Assembly (NCBI GenBank): GCA_026646885.1
Contig: JAPKHK010000008.1
Span: 165,137 to 229,136 of the forward strand
Reading direction: 5' to 3'
Length of the DNA stretch: 64,000 bases
Origin: Casimicrobiaceae bacterium
GTDB taxonomy: Bacteria > Pseudomonadota > Gammaproteobacteria > Burkholderiales > Casimicrobiaceae
Below the pieces are notes generated by a model. The model did not search any database. It worked only from the letters and a program-made list of their open reading frames with translations, and was not told where the DNA came from. The position numbers and the translations under genes are program-made. Within the stretch, counting starts at the first letter, position 1. Every line of letters starts with the position of its first letter. Positions 1 through 9,573 of this stretch are shown here, piece after piece.

Positions 1-373
1 GCACAAATGCCTCGGGTAGAGTTCTTTGCCCCGCGGGGCGCTGCGCGGCCCCCCAAACCGGGGCCGGGAAATGGCTGTCGTCCGCAAATCGCGGAATCAC
101 ATGCCAATGCAAGTGCGGCGTCAAGTTGCCCAGGCTCGCGAGATTGACTTTCACTGGCGACAGCAAATCGCGCAGACTCTTCTCCACCGCGCAGACCACG
201 GCCATCATTCGGTTGCGCTCAGCTGGTGCCAAATCACTCATCTCCTTGACATGCCGCTGCCAGATCACGCGGCAGAATCCTGGGAAAGCGGGTTCAGGTG
301 CAAGCACGACGCGGCAGTGCGGGTCTTGCCACAATATCTCACCGCCGGCCTGCTCGCAGTATTCACATGGCAT
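1..373 (-). CDS. HIT family protein (partial, 3' end outside window)
   Basis: The 124 visible residues read on the minus strand from ATG at 373 and run off the left edge without a stop. The sequence opens MPCEYCEQAGG, a Cys-containing start typical of HIT hydrolases, and carries the histidine-triad signature HLHWHV near residue 91. HIT proteins hydrolyse or transfer nucleotides from phosphoramidate or dinucleotide substrates; the exact substrate cannot be told here. The gene lies 78 bases downstream of the large FAD/Fe-S oxidoreductase on the same strand and has its own promoter-like motif in that gap. The family assignment is firm; the C-terminus is unseen. Confidence 0.88.
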   Translation of the reverse strand, partial: MPCEYCEQAGGEILWQDPHCRVVLAPEPAFPGFCRVIWQRHVKEMSDLAPAERNRMMAVVCAVEKSLRDLLSPVKVNLASLGNLTPHLHWHVIPRFADDSHFPAPVWGAAQRPAGQRTLPEAFV

Positions 374-403
374 ATTGTTCGCGCTTATCCTTCATCTGGC
401 AAG

Positions 404-431
404 ATTCTACCCGCCTGGCTTGCCGCCGCAA
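404..431 (-). promoter_or_regulatory. Sigma-70-like promoter for the HIT gene
   Basis: Read on the minus strand, TTGCGG (431-426) is followed after 16 bases by TAGAAT (409-404), 31 bases before the HIT start codon. Spacing and hexamers are close to the sigma-70 consensus. Prediction from motif only. Confidence 0.4.
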
Positions 432-450
432 TGCCTCCAGCAATTCCGCG

Positions 451-3400
451 CTAAAGGAGCACGCGCTCGATTCCGCCCTGGCTAACCGCCGCCACATAAT
501 TCGGCAGCCAATTCTCGCCAAGGATTCGCCGGGCCACTGCAATCACCAGATAGTCGGCGCTGCTGGCCACGTCCTCACGATAGCGCTGCAAGCCCTGGAG
601 GCACGAGGGGCAAGAGGTGAGAATCTGCACTGGGCCGTCAAAACCGTCCCCGCGCAGTCGAGCCGTGCCCTCGCGTAGCTCAAGCTCTTTGCGAAAGCGC
701 ACTTGGGTGGCGATATCCGGCCGCGACACCGCGAGGCTGCCGGACTCGCCGCAGCAGCGGTCACTGAGATCGACACGCTGGCCCATCAGCTGGCGCGCAA
801 CGCGTAAGCCGGAATGCGTCTTCATCGGGTTGTGGCAAGGCTCGTGGTACAGGTAGCGCACGCCGTCACAGCCGTCCAGGGCCAGACCCTTTTCCAGCAA
901 GTATTCGTGGATGTCGAGCAGGCGGCAGCCCGGGAAAATGCGTTCGAACTCGTACTTTTGCAGCTGATCCATGCAGGTGCCACAAGAGACGATCACGGTC
1001 TTGATGTCGAGATAGTTGAGCGTGTTGGCGACGCGGTGGAAGAGCACCCGATTGGCAATACTGATGGCTTCGCCCTGATCGTGGTTGCCCGAAGCGGACT
1101 GCGGATAGCCGCAGCACAGATAACCCGGAGGCAGCACACATTGCGCACCAAGGTGATAGAGCATCGCCTGAGTCGCCAGTCCAACCTGTGAAAAGAGGCG
1201 CTCCGAGCCGCAACCCGGAAAGTAGAACACCGCTTCGCCTTCCTCCGCGCTGCGGGCGGGATTGCGAATGATTGGGATGACCTTGTCGTCCTCCAGATCC
1301 AACAGCGCCCGCGCAGTGCGCTTGGGCAGATTGCCCGGCATGGGCTTATTGAGCAAGTGGATCACCTGCGCCTTGAACGCCGGCCGCCCCACGGTCGCCG
1401 GCGGTCGCCTTGTGAGCGTCTCCGTCAAGCCCAGGCGTTTGGCCAGCCCATGCCCGAGGCGCTGGGCTCGATAGCCCCAGTCGATGATCAGCGCCTTCAT
1501 GAGCTTGATGCTCGCCGGGTCGCTGGCGCAGAGGTATGCCATGGTGGCCGCGGTGCCGAGGTTGAAGCGCTTCTTGCCCTGCTTTCTGAGGAGGTTGCGC
1601 ATGGCCACGGAGACGTCGCCGAAATCGATGTCGACCGGGCACGGCGTCAGACACTTGTGGCAGATCGTGCAGTGGTCGGCGACGTCTGAAAACTCATCCC
1701 AGTGCTTGAGCGAAACGCCACGCCTTGTCTGCTCCTCGTACAGAAACGCTTCGATGAGCAGCGAGGTACCCAGGATCTTGTTGCGCGGGCTATAGAGCAG
1801 GTTGGCCCGCGGCACGTGCGTCGAACAGACTGGCTTGCATTTGCCGCAGCGCAGGCAATCCTTGACCATGTCGGAAATACCGCCGATCTCCGACTGTTCG
1901 AGAATCAGGCTTTCATGGCCGATGAGGCTGAACGAGGGGGTATAAGCGCGGCTCAGATCGGCGCCGGGCAGGAGTTTGCCGCTGTTGAACCTCCCCTCCG
2001 GGTCGACGCGCTGTTTGTAGGCGATGAAGGGCGCCAGTTCCTCCGGGGTGAGATACTCAAGTTTGGTGATGCCGATGCCGTGCTCACCCGAAACCACTCC
2101 GCCAAGAGCGCGCGCCAAATTCATAATGCGCGCCACGGCGGCGTTGGCGCGGGCGAGCATTCGGTAGTCGTCCGAGTTCACCGGGATGTTGGTGTGCACG
2201 TTGCCATCGCCCGCGTGCATGTGCAGCGCCACGAATACGCGGCCGCGCCGCACTTGCGCGTGGATTTCCCGGATGCACGCCAGCACCGGGGCAAAGGCGA
2301 GACCGGCGAAGATCTCCTCCAACGGCTCCTTCAGCTCCCGCTTCCAGGAAGCCACAAGGGAATGGTCTTGCAGCGCGGGAAACGTCGCGTCCAATCGGTC
2401 GAGCAGTTCCTGCCAGCGCAGGCGTGTCGCCTCCACGAGTTCACGAGCCGCCGCGAGCTTGGCTTCGAGAATCTCCGCCGCGGGCCGGACCTCGTCATCG
2501 GGTCCGTAGGGCATCGGTCCGCCGAAAAAACGGGCCAGCGCGGCGCACAGCTCGAGCTTGTTGCCGATCGAAAACTCGATGTTGATTCGCTCTATGCCGT
2601 CGGAATACGCGCCGAGCTTATCGAGAGGAATGACGACGTCTTCGTTGATCTTGAAAGCGTTGGTGTGTTTGGCGATGGCGGCGGTGCGGGCGCGATCGAG
2701 CCAGAACTTCTTGCGGGTCTGCTCGCTCACGGCGACGAAACCCTCGGCGCCGCGTGCGTTGGCGAGGCGCACCACTTCGCTGGCGGCGGCCGCGACGGCG
2801 TTTTCCTCGTCGCCGACGATGTCCCCGATCAGCACCATCTTAGGGCGGCCATGGCGTTTGGCCTTGGTCGCGTAGCCCACGGCTTTGACGTAGCGCTCGT
2901 CGAGGTGTTCCAAACCCGCCAGCAGGACGCGCGGCGCGCCGGCAAGGGCGGCTCGTTGATCGAGATAGTGTTTTATCTCGACGATCGCCGGCACGGATTC
3001 ACGCACTAGGCCGAAAAATTCAAGGCAGACCGTGCGACCAAAGGGCGGCAGCCGGTGCAGCACGAAGCGCGCCGCGACGATGATGCCGTCACAACCTTCC
3101 TTCTGCACGCCGGGCAGGCCCGCCAAGAACTTGTCCGTGACATCCTTGCCCAGCCCGCTCTTGCGAAATGTGGCGCCGGGGATGTCGAGCCTCTCCCTGC
3201 GCAAAGGCGGGCCGCCTGCCGAAGCGGCATAGGCCAGATCGAAACGCACCATCGCCTGGTCATGAATTTTGCCCAGGTTGTGGTCCAGCCGCGTAACCTC
3301 CAGCCACTCGCCCCGCGGCGTGACCATGCGCCAACTCACTAGGTTGTCGAGGGCCGTTCCCCAGAGCACGGCCTTCTTGCCCCCGGCATTCATCGCCACG

Positions 3401-4287
3401 TTGCCACCGATGCAGGAAGCATCGGCCGATGTCGGATCGACCGCAAAAACCAAACCCGCGCGCTCCGCGGCATCCATGACCCGCCGAGTCACCACGCCCG
3501 CGCCGCAGGCGATGGTGGCCGTCGGCTCGGCGTGCCCGGGCAGAACCTGCCATTCGACGGCGCTCAGGCGCTCCAACTTCTCCGTATTGATCACCGCGGC
3601 AAGGGGCGTAAGCGGCACGGCACCGCCGGTGTAACCGGTGCCCCCCCCGCGCGGGATGATGGTCAGCCCCAGTTCGATGCACGCGTTCACCAGCCCGCCG
3701 ACTTCCTCTTCGCTATCTGGGCAGAGCACGACGAAGGGATATTCGACCCGCCAGTCCGTGGCATCGGTGACGTGCGAAACCCGCGCCAAGCCGTCAAAGC
3801 GGATGTTGTCTTCGTGGGTGTGCTGGCTCAGCGCCCGGCGCGCCCGTCGGCGCAACTGGGCGGTGGTCGCGAAACCGGCGGCAAAGCGCTCGACCGCCGC
3901 CCGGGCCGCTTGCAGCAAGTGCAGCACCTTTTCCGAGCGCTGGGCATCTTCGCCATCGCGCCGCCTGTCGATCTCACGCAAGCGATGCCGCAGAGCTTCG
4001 ACCAGCAGGCCTTGCCGCCGCGGATTGTCCAGGAGGTCGTCGACCAGATAAGGGTTGCGCTCCACCACCCAGATATCGCCCAGGACTTCGAAGAGCATGC
4101 GGGCCGAGCGGCCCGTGCGACGCTCTCCACGCAACTCGTCGAGCAACTGCCACATCGAGGCACCGAGAAGGCGGATGACGATTTCCCGGTCGGAAAATGA
4201 GGTGTAGTTGTAGGGGATCTCGCGCAGGCGCGGACCCGCAGCGGAGGGCTCCAAGAGGTCGGCGGGCAGATCGGCCGGGGAGTTCAT
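451..4287 (-). CDS. FAD-linked oxidase fused to a CCG-type Fe-S subunit (DUF3683 / D-lactate dehydrogenase-like)
   Basis: A 1278-residue flavo-iron-sulfur oxidoreductase that joins what are often separate subunits (GlcD-like and GlcF/GlpC-like). Order: an N-terminal DUF3683-type region (about 20-150), an FAD_binding_4 domain with [11 protein letters not shown] near 212, an FAD-oxidase C-terminal domain to about 790, two ferredoxin-like clusters ([11 protein letters not shown] near 811, [11 protein letters not shown] near 873), then two CCG domains (YFPGCGSE near 1025, HEPCHNP near 1150) as in heterodisulfide-reductase-type subunits. Such proteins oxidise 2-hydroxyacids such as D-lactate or glycolate and pass electrons to the respiratory chain; the substrate is not fixed by the sequence. 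ATG at 4287 was chosen; an in-frame ATG at 4296 is also possible. It probably forms one unit with the HIT gene. Confidence 0.9.
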   Translation of the reverse strand: MNSPADLPADLLEPSAAGPRLREIPYNYTSFSDREIVIRLLGASMWQLLDELRGERRTGRSARMLFEVLGDIWVVERNPYLVDDLLDNPRRQGLLVEALRHRLREIDRRRDGEDAQRSEKVLHLLQAARAAVERFAAGFATTAQLRRRARRALSQHTHEDNIRFDGLARVSHVTDATDWRVEYPFVVLCPDSEEEVGGLVNACIELGLTIIPRGGGTGYTGGAVPLTPLAAVINTEKLERLSAVEWQVLPGHAEPTATIACGAGVVTRRVMDAAERAGLVFAVDPTSADASCIGGNVAMNAGGKKAVLWGTALDNLVSWRMVTPRGEWLEVTRLDHNLGKIHDQAMVRFDLAYAASAGGPPLRRERLDIPGATFRKSGLGKDVTDKFLAGLPGVQKEGCDGIIVAARFVLHRLPPFGRTVCLEFFGLVRESVPAIVEIKHYLDQRAALAGAPRVLLAGLEHLDERYVKAVGYATKAKRHGRPKMVLIGDIVGDEENAVAAAASEVVRLANARGAEGFVAVSEQTRKKFWLDRARTAAIAKHTNAFKINEDVVIPLDKLGAYSDGIERINIEFSIGNKLELCAALARFFGGPMPYGPDDEVRPAAEILEAKLAAARELVEATRLRWQELLDRLDATFPALQDHSLVASWKRELKEPLEEIFAGLAFAPVLACIREIHAQVRRGRVFVALHMHAGDGNVHTNIPVNSDDYRMLARANAAVARIMNLARALGGVVSGEHGIGITKLEYLTPEELAPFIAYKQRVDPEGRFNSGKLLPGADLSRAYTPSFSLIGHESLILEQSEIGGISDMVKDCLRCGKCKPVCSTHVPRANLLYSPRNKILGTSLLIEAFLYEEQTRRGVSLKHWDEFSDVADHCTICHKCLTPCPVDIDFGDVSVAMRNLLRKQGKKRFNLGTAATMAYLCASDPASIKLMKALIIDWGYRAQRLGHGLAKRLGLTETLTRRPPATVGRPAFKAQVIHLLNKPMPGNLPKRTARALLDLEDDKVIPIIRNPARSAEEGEAVFYFPGCGSERLFSQVGLATQAMLYHLGAQCVLPPGYLCCGYPQSASGNHDQGEAISIANRVLFHRVANTLNYLDIKTVIVSCGTCMDQLQKYEFERIFPGCRLLDIHEYLLEKGLALDGCDGVRYLYHEPCHNPMKTHSGLRVARQLMGQRVDLSDRCCGESGSLAVSRPDIATQVRFRKELELREGTARLRGDGFDGPVQILTSCPSCLQGLQRYREDVASSADYLVIAVARRILGENWLPNYVAAVSQGGIERVLL

Positions 4288-4378
4288 GCCGGGCATTTTA
4301 CCGCAACGCAACATCCGTTCTGCTCCCGCGCCTCACTCGGTCACCTCACCGCGGGGCAATTCGCCGATAATCGTCACT

Positions 4379-5233
4379 ATGTCCGTCGTCGAACTGCTAC
4401 GTCAAGCATCCGCCTTGCCTGCGCTGGAAGCGCGTCTGCTGCTCGCCCGCGTGCTCCAGCGCAACCGCGCCTGGCTGAGCGCGCACCCCGAAGCCCCGGT
4501 CACGTCGGCACAGGCGCAGGCTTTCGCAGCGCTGTGCTCCCGCCGGGAACAGGGTGAACCGATTGCCTATCTGCTCGGGGAACGGGAATTTTATGGTCTG
4601 CGCTTGCGCGTCAACCCGTCGGCGCTGATTCCGCGCCCTGAAACCGAGATCCTGGTGGAACTCGCGCTGGCCCGCTTGCCGCAAGATGCGCCGGGCACAG
4701 TCCTCGATTTGGGCACCGGTACAGGCGCCATTGCCTTGGCGCTCGCAGATGCCCGCCCCCTTGCCACTTGCACCGCTACCGACATATCGCCCGAGGCGCT
4801 GGCCTTGGCCCGGGCCAACGCCAGCGAGCTGGGGCTCCACAATGTCGACTTCGTAGTGAGCGATTGGTACGCCGCGCTGGCGCCGCAGGCTTGGGATTTG
4901 ATCGTTGCCAACCCACCCTACATCGCCGGCAGCGATCGGCATCTTGAACGCGGCGACCTGCGCTACGAACCGCGCGTCGCGCTAACGCCTGAAGGCGACG
5001 GACTCGCCGCCCTGCGCCGCATCGTGGCCGGCGCCGCGGCCCGTTTGAAACCGGGCGGCTGGCTCATCGTCGAGCATGGCTGGGATCAAGGCACCGCAGT
5101 GCGTTCACTCTTTGTCGACGCCGGTTTCGCTGCACCACAGACCGAACGCGATCTGGCGGGCATCGAACGGGTCACCCTGGCCCGGCCGGGCGCGGGCAGC
5201 TTATCGGCCGCTAAGCGCGTGGCCGAACCATGA
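4379..5233 (+). CDS. prmC: Peptide chain release factor N5-glutamine methyltransferase
   Basis: A 284-residue protein with the full PrmC/HemK architecture. An N-terminal helical domain binds the release factor, a SAM-binding Rossmann fold carries LDLGTGTG (109-116), and the catalytic NPPY motif is at 178-181. It methylates the Gln of the GGQ motif of RF1 and RF2 in the cytoplasm. The start is the ATG at 4379, which gives the usual N-terminus MSVVELL; the upstream in-frame extension to 4286 overlaps the divergent oxidoreductase start and has no family similarity. Divergent to the flavoprotein gene with about 90 bases between the two starts. Confidence 0.96.
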   Translation: MSVVELLRQASALPALEARLLLARVLQRNRAWLSAHPEAPVTSAQAQAFAALCSRREQGEPIAYLLGEREFYGLRLRVNPSALIPRPETEILVELALARLPQDAPGTVLDLGTGTGAIALALADARPLATCTATDISPEALALARANASELGLHNVDFVVSDWYAALAPQAWDLIVANPPYIAGSDRHLERGDLRYEPRVALTPEGDGLAALRRIVAGAAARLKPGGWLIVEHGWDQGTAVRSLFVDAGFAAPQTERDLAGIERVTLARPGAGSLSAAKRVAEP

Positions 5234-5258
5234 TCCCTGCCCTCGACTCGCGTGGGCA

Positions 5259-5273
5259 ATAGCAATACACTAT
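5259..5273. promoter_or_regulatory. OxyR-type binding half-site upstream of oxyR
   Basis: ATAG (5259-5262), seven bases, CTAT (5270-5273). This is the ATAG-N7-CTAT unit of the OxyR consensus and lies 26 bases before the oxyR start, overlapping a plausible -10 (TACACT, 5267-5272). The position suits autorepression. A second full unit at the expected seven-base spacing is not seen. Confidence 0.5.
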
Positions 5274-5299
5274 CGCAACGCACCCGCGCATGAGCACTC

Positions 5300-6205
5300 G
5301 TGACCCTCACCGAACTGCGCTACATCATCGCACTCGCGCAAGAACGCCACTTCGGCCGCGCCGCGACCAAGTGCTTCGTGAGCCAGCCGACGCTGTCAGT
5401 CGCCATTCAGAAACTCGAAGACGAGCTGGGTGTGACCCTGTTCGAGCGCTTGCGCGGAGAAATCGCCATCACCGAGATTGGCGAGAGGGTGATTCAGCAG
5501 GCGCAGCGCACCCTCGACGAGGCGGAAAAGGTCAAGCAAATCGCCAAGGGCGGGCGCGATCAGCTCAACGAGACCTTGCGTCTCGGGGTCATACCCACGA
5601 TCGCTCCTTACCTGCTGCCGGACCTCATTCCGCGCCTGCAGAAGCGCGCTCCGGAAATGCCTTTGGAGATCGAGGAAAACCTCACCAGCGAGCTGCAAAG
5701 CGCGCTGCTTTCGGGACGACTGGACGTGCTGCTGCTGGCCTTGCCTTTCGAGCCACCGGGCGTCGAACTGCGGCCCCTCTATGATGAGGCCTTCAGCGTG
5801 ATCCTGCCGGCCGCCCATCCGCTGGCCAAGCGCAAGCAGCTTCGCTCCGCCGACCTCGCCAACGAGAAAGTGCTGTTGCTGCGCGCGGGGCACTGCCTCA
5901 GCGATCAGGTGCTGTCGAGCTGCGGCGAAGTGATTCGGCCCAACGCCCACGAGGTCGGCTATTCGATCGAGACCATGCGCCAGATGGTGGCAGCCGGTTT
6001 CGGTATTTCCGTTTTCCCTGCCAGCGCGCTCACCAGGCGCCTCGATAACAAGCTCGTCAAGGTGGTGCCCTTCGCGCCCCCGGTGCCGCACCGACGGGTG
6101 GTACTGGCGTGGCGCAAGAGTTTCACGCGACCCGCGGCGCTTAGGGTGATCGAGGAGGCGGTGCGGGCGATCCGCGCGGATTGCTTGCGGTTCGTCGAAG
6201 CATGA
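5300..6205 (+). CDS. oxyR: Hydrogen peroxide-sensing LysR regulator OxyR
   Basis: A 301-residue LysR-type regulator: N-terminal winged HTH (about 1-60, SQPTLSVAIQKLEDELG) and a substrate-binding-like sensor domain. The redox motif GHCLSDQVLSSC places cysteines at exactly 199 and 208, the pair that forms the regulatory disulfide in E. coli OxyR, so this is OxyR rather than a generic LysR. It would activate peroxide-defence genes. The start is GTG at 5300, giving MTLTELRYI. It does not lie beside katG or ahpC here; instead its stop overlaps the next gene (ATGA at 6202-6205), so the DUF3047 lipoprotein is probably co-translated. Confidence 0.95.
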   Translation: MTLTELRYIIALAQERHFGRAATKCFVSQPTLSVAIQKLEDELGVTLFERLRGEIAITEIGERVIQQAQRTLDEAEKVKQIAKGGRDQLNETLRLGVIPTIAPYLLPDLIPRLQKRAPEMPLEIEENLTSELQSALLSGRLDVLLLALPFEPPGVELRPLYDEAFSVILPAAHPLAKRKQLRSADLANEKVLLLRAGHCLSDQVLSSCGEVIRPNAHEVGYSIETMRQMVAAGFGISVFPASALTRRLDNKLVKVVPFAPPVPHRRVVLAWRKSFTRPAALRVIEEAVRAIRADCLRFVEA

Positions 6206-6972
6206 GCCGGCAGCGCGCTTGGCTGGGGCTTCGGGCGCTCTCCCTGACCGCTGGACTACTCGCGGCTTGTGGGCATGCGCCGCCGCGCCCGAGCACGCAC
6301 ACGGGTTGCGACTTGCCCCTTTTTTCACAGTCTCCGGCCGGAGAAAAGGTCCCGCTAGGCTGGGAGCCCTGGTTTCTCACCCAATACAAGCGACCCACCC
6401 AGTACCGCCTCGTGCGCGCGGGAGAGACCGTGGTGCTGGAAGCCGCCGCCGACCATTCGGCTTCGGGTTTGGTCTACAAGCTCGGTGTTCCGACCGCGAC
6501 GTGCCAGGAGCTGACCTGGCGCTGGAAGATCGAAGCGCCCATCAAACAGGCCGATCCCCGCCGCGCGAGCACCGACGACGCGCCGGCACGGGTGATCGTG
6601 GTCTTCGACGGTGATCGCCGGCGCCTCGATTTCGAGGACCGCCTCTTTAGTGCCAAGGTGAAGGCCTTCACCGGACAGGAGCTTCCCTACGCAACCCTCA
6701 TCTACGCCTGGACCAGCGAACTGCCCGCCGGTTCGATCGTCATGAGCCCGCATACGCGGCGCATCCGCACCCTCGCCTTGGGCGCGGGTGCGCCGCCAGG
6801 CGCCTGGACGGAAGTTCAGCGCAATCTCTATGCCGATTATCGTCGCGCTTTTGACGAAGATCCTGGAAACATCGTCTCCATTGCCCTGATGTCCGATGCC
6901 GACAACACCGGCCAGCGGGCCCTGGCGTGGTATGGGGACATCGTCTTGGGCTCGCCGCAAGGCGCGCACTGA
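6202..6972 (+). CDS. DUF3047 lipoprotein
   Basis: A 256-residue protein beginning at the ATG that overlaps the oxyR stop codon. The N-terminus is a lipoprotein signal: Arg-rich start, hydrophobic stretch and LAAC lipobox with the acylated Cys at about residue 23. The body matches DUF3047 as I know it (paired segments around WRWKIE, FEDRLF and YAWTSELPAGSIV). DUF3047 proteins are exported beta-rich proteins of unknown role. Coupling to oxyR suggests expression with the peroxide regulator, which is inference. Followed three bases later by a glycosyltransferase. Confidence 0.8.
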   Translation: MSRQRAWLGLRALSLTAGLLAACGHAPPRPSTHTGCDLPLFSQSPAGEKVPLGWEPWFLTQYKRPTQYRLVRAGETVVLEAAADHSASGLVYKLGVPTATCQELTWRWKIEAPIKQADPRRASTDDAPARVIVVFDGDRRRLDFEDRLFSAKVKAFTGQELPYATLIYAWTSELPAGSIVMSPHTRRIRTLALGAGAPPGAWTEVQRNLYADYRRAFDEDPGNIVSIALMSDADNTGQRALAWYGDIVLGSPQGAH

Positions 6973-6975
6973 CTC

Positions 6976-7809
6976 ATGTCCACCGAGCCGGCCTCACTCA
7001 GCGTGAGCATCGTGGTCTTTGCACCTGACCGCGCCGCGCTCGAGCAAACCACCGCGAGCCTCGCCGCCGCCATCGCCTTGGCGCGGGGCAGTGGCAGGCT
7101 GGACGAAGCCGAGGTCTGGCTGATCGACAATGGGCCGGCAAGCGCCGCTGCGGTGGTTGGCGACGCCGCCAAGGTGCTGCGCGATCAAGACATCGATGTG
7201 AAGATCCAGACGGGCCACGGCAACATCGGTTACGGCCGCGGCCACAATCTCGCCCTTTTGGTCACACAGACCGATTTTCATTTAGTGCTCAACCCGGATG
7301 TGCTGCTCGCGCCAGACGCGTTGGACGCGGCGCTCGCGTTCATGCAGGTCGAGCCGCGAGTGCTACTGCTCACACCAGCAGCGCGCGACCGCAACGGCGA
7401 GCGCCTCTATCTGTGCAAGCACTACCCGAGCGTATTCGATTTCCTGCTGCGGGGTTTCGCTCCCAACTGGCTCAAGCGAATCTTCGACCGGCGCCTCACG
7501 CGCTATGAAATGCGCGCCGAAACGGGCGACAGAGTGGTCGCGCCGATCGACATCGCCAGCGGCTGCTTCATGTTTCTGCGCCGGTCCGCGATCGCGGCAA
7601 GCGGCGGTTTCGATCCGGCCTATTTTCTTTATTTCGAAGACTTCGATCTGTCCTGGCGCCTGGCGCAAACGGGCCTCGTTGCCTACGTGCCCCGCGTTTC
7701 CATCGTCCATTTCGGCGGGCACGCCGCGCGCAAGGGCTGGGAGCACGTGCGCATGTTTGCGCAGAGCGGCTGCGTGTTCTTCGGCAAGCATGGCTGGAAA
7801 CTCTTCTAA
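6976..7809 (+). CDS. Family 2 glycosyltransferase (rhamnosyltransferase-like)
   Basis: A 277-residue GT-A fold glycosyltransferase. The N-terminus has the nucleotide-sugar core (SVSIVVFAPD, then WLIDNG), the acidic metal site is in LNPDVLL, and the C-terminal half has the FEDFDLSWRL motif of inverting family 2 enzymes related to O-antigen rhamnosyltransferases. It would add a sugar to a lipid-linked or surface glycan at the inner membrane. It overlaps the following sugar-nucleotide epimerase gene by 20 bases, indicating a joint operon for surface polysaccharide. Donor and acceptor cannot be told. Confidence 0.87.
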   Translation: MSTEPASLSVSIVVFAPDRAALEQTTASLAAAIALARGSGRLDEAEVWLIDNGPASAAAVVGDAAKVLRDQDIDVKIQTGHGNIGYGRGHNLALLVTQTDFHLVLNPDVLLAPDALDAALAFMQVEPRVLLLTPAARDRNGERLYLCKHYPSVFDFLLRGFAPNWLKRIFDRRLTRYEMRAETGDRVVAPIDIASGCFMFLRRSAIAASGGFDPAYFLYFEDFDLSWRLAQTGLVAYVPRVSIVHFGGHAARKGWEHVRMFAQSGCVFFGKHGWKLF

Positions 7810-8764
7810 AGCGGCCAAGCGCTGGCTGGTCACCGGAGCCAACGGTTTCGTTGGCCGTGCTTTCTGTGATCTCCTGCGTGAGCGAGGCATCGCCCACTGC
7901 GCCGTAGTGCGCAACAAGCGCGCGGCGCGCGACGGGGAAACCGTGCTCGGGGACTTCGCCCAAGCCGACTGGCGCGGCGTGCTCGCAGGCGTGGACTGCG
8001 TTTTTCATTTGGCCGCCCGAGCACATGTGATGCGTGAGCGCTCACCCCATCCCTTGGCCGATTACCGCCGCGCCAACGTCGAGGTCAGCGCGCGGCTGGC
8101 CGAGCAGGCTGCCGCGGCGGGCGTGCGGCGCTTTGTTTTCCTGTCCACGGTGAAAGTACTGGGCGAGGGCACCACCGCTCGGCCCTACTCCGACCTCGAT
8201 CCAGTAGCACCTCAGGATGACTATGCCCGCAGCAAACAGGAAGCCGAAGACCTCTTGGGCGCCATCGGTCGGGCTACCGGTATGGAAGTGTTGATTCTGC
8301 GTGTGCCCCTGGTTTACGGCCCAGGCGTCAAGGGTAATTTCCTATCGATGTTGCGCTGGATCGCACGCGGCCTGCCACTACCGCTCGGTGCGATCGAGAA
8401 TCGGCGCAACCTGCTTTATCTGGGTAACCTCTGCGCAGCGCTCGCCATGCTCGGCGGGCGTAGCAAAGCACCGAGTGGCTGCTGGCTCTTGGCGGATCCG
8501 GGGGTCCTCAGTACCCCCGCGCTCGCCCGGGAGATCGCCGCCGCCTTGGGCGTGCGCGCGCATGTCTGGCGGGTGCCGGGGTTCTTGCTCGCGGGCGCTG
8601 CCGCCCTGCTAGGCCGCGAGGCGTCTTGGGCGCGGCTCAACGGCTCTCTTGAAGTCGATGCCAGCCCTTTTCTGCGCGACTTCGACTGGTCGCCGCCCTA
8701 CACGCGCGAGCAAGGTTTGATCGAAACGGCGAGGTGGTTCAACCGCCGCGCGCGACGCGCGTGA
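7790..8764 (+). CDS. NAD-dependent sugar epimerase/dehydratase (extended SDR)
   Basis: A 324-residue extended short-chain dehydrogenase. It has the NAD-binding GANGFVG near residue 16, the active-site Ser region [11 protein letters not shown] and the YxxxK pair in YARSKQEAE. These proteins act on UDP- or dTDP-sugars (UDP-glucose 4-epimerase or WbpV-like). The ATG at 7790 lies inside the end of the glycosyltransferase gene; the open frame extends far upstream but only in antisense-like composition. The C-terminal region contains a hydrophobic stretch ([11 protein letters not shown]) that may contact membrane. Probable partner of the preceding transferase. Confidence 0.87.
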   Translation: MAGNSSKAAKRWLVTGANGFVGRAFCDLLRERGIAHCAVVRNKRAARDGETVLGDFAQADWRGVLAGVDCVFHLAARAHVMRERSPHPLADYRRANVEVSARLAEQAAAAGVRRFVFLSTVKVLGEGTTARPYSDLDPVAPQDDYARSKQEAEDLLGAIGRATGMEVLILRVPLVYGPGVKGNFLSMLRWIARGLPLPLGAIENRRNLLYLGNLCAALAMLGGRSKAPSGCWLLADPGVLSTPALAREIAAALGVRAHVWRVPGFLLAGAAALLGREASWARLNGSLEVDASPFLRDFDWSPPYTREQGLIETARWFNRRARRA

Positions 8765-8812
8765 CGGCCGCATGGCGGTGCCCTTTCGGACAGGCGCCGT
8801 GCCGCCGCGGCG

Positions 8813-8818
8813 TATAAT
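8813..8818 (+). promoter_or_regulatory. -10 element (TATAAT) of the rph promoter
   Basis: A perfect TATAAT lies 29 bases upstream of the rph start codon, in the 82-base gap after the epimerase gene. No good -35 is visible at 16-18 bases; GGACA at 8788-8792 is the nearest. A 6-bp inverted repeat (TCTCGC/GCGAGA, 8818-8839) follows in the leader. Confidence 0.4.
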
Positions 8819-8846
8819 CTCGCGAACTCATTTGCGAGAACGATCC

Positions 8847-9569
8847 ATGGTCCGTCCCAGCCAACGCGCCCGCGACACTTTGCGGCCGCTCACCCTGACC
8901 CGCAATTACACGCGCTACGCCGAGGGCTCCGTATTGGTCGCGATCGGCGAGACCAAAGTCATTTGCACCGCCAGCATAGAAGAGGGCGTACCTTCCTTCC
9001 TGCGCGGCAAAGGGCAGGGCTGGCTCACCGCCGAGTATGGCATGCTGCCGAGAGCCACGCACACCCGCGGCAAGCGCGAAGCGGCGGCCGGCAAGCAGCA
9101 GGGGCGCACCCAGGAAATTCAGCGCCTCATCGGTCGCAGCCTGCGCGCGGTGACGGATCTCGCCGCACTGGGAGAGCGCACGATTCACCTCGATTGTGAT
9201 GTCATCCAGGCCGACGGCGGCACCCGCTGCGCCAGCATTACCGGCGCGTGCGTGGCGCTGCACGATGCGCTGGGCCGGCTCCTAGCCGAGGGCACGATCG
9301 AAACCTTTCCGCTGCACGAAATGGTCGCCGCGGTGTCGGTGGGCATATTCGAAGGTCAGCCGGTGCTGGATCTCGACTATGCCGAAGACTCCGCCTGCAC
9401 GACCGACATGAACGTAGTCATGACCGAAAGCGGTCGCTATGTAGAGGTTCAAGGCACCGCCGAGGGTAGGGCGTTCTCGCGGGCGGAAATGACTGCGCTC
9501 CTCGATCTCGCCGACGCCGCCTTGCGCGAGATTATCGCCGCGCAGCGCGCCGCGCTGCGCCAAAACTAA
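8847..9569 (+). CDS. rph: Ribonuclease PH
   Basis: A 240-residue RNase PH, the phosphorolytic 3'-5' exoribonuclease that trims tRNA 3' ends and degrades structured RNA as a hexameric ring. Family hallmarks are [12 protein letters not shown] at the N-terminus, [15 protein letters not shown], the phosphate-binding [17 protein letters not shown] and [10 protein letters not shown] with metal-binding acids. Length equals that of the family, so it looks full and active (E. coli K-12 rph is famously frameshifted; this one is not). The start is ATG 8847; upstream codons are not conserved family sequence. Its end is only 4 bases from the end of the convergent IPTL-CTERM gene. Confidence 0.97.
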   Translation: MVRPSQRARDTLRPLTLTRNYTRYAEGSVLVAIGETKVICTASIEEGVPSFLRGKGQGWLTAEYGMLPRATHTRGKREAAAGKQQGRTQEIQRLIGRSLRAVTDLAALGERTIHLDCDVIQADGGTRCASITGACVALHDALGRLLAEGTIETFPLHEMVAAVSVGIFEGQPVLDLDYAEDSACTTDMNVVMTESGRYVEVQGTAEGRAFSRAEMTALLDLADAALREIIAAQRAALRQN

Positions 9570-9573
9570 AACA

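Noticed and set aside
1702..3009. 435-codon plus-strand frame
   Set aside because: Antisense to the FAD/Fe-S oxidoreductase, no motifs.
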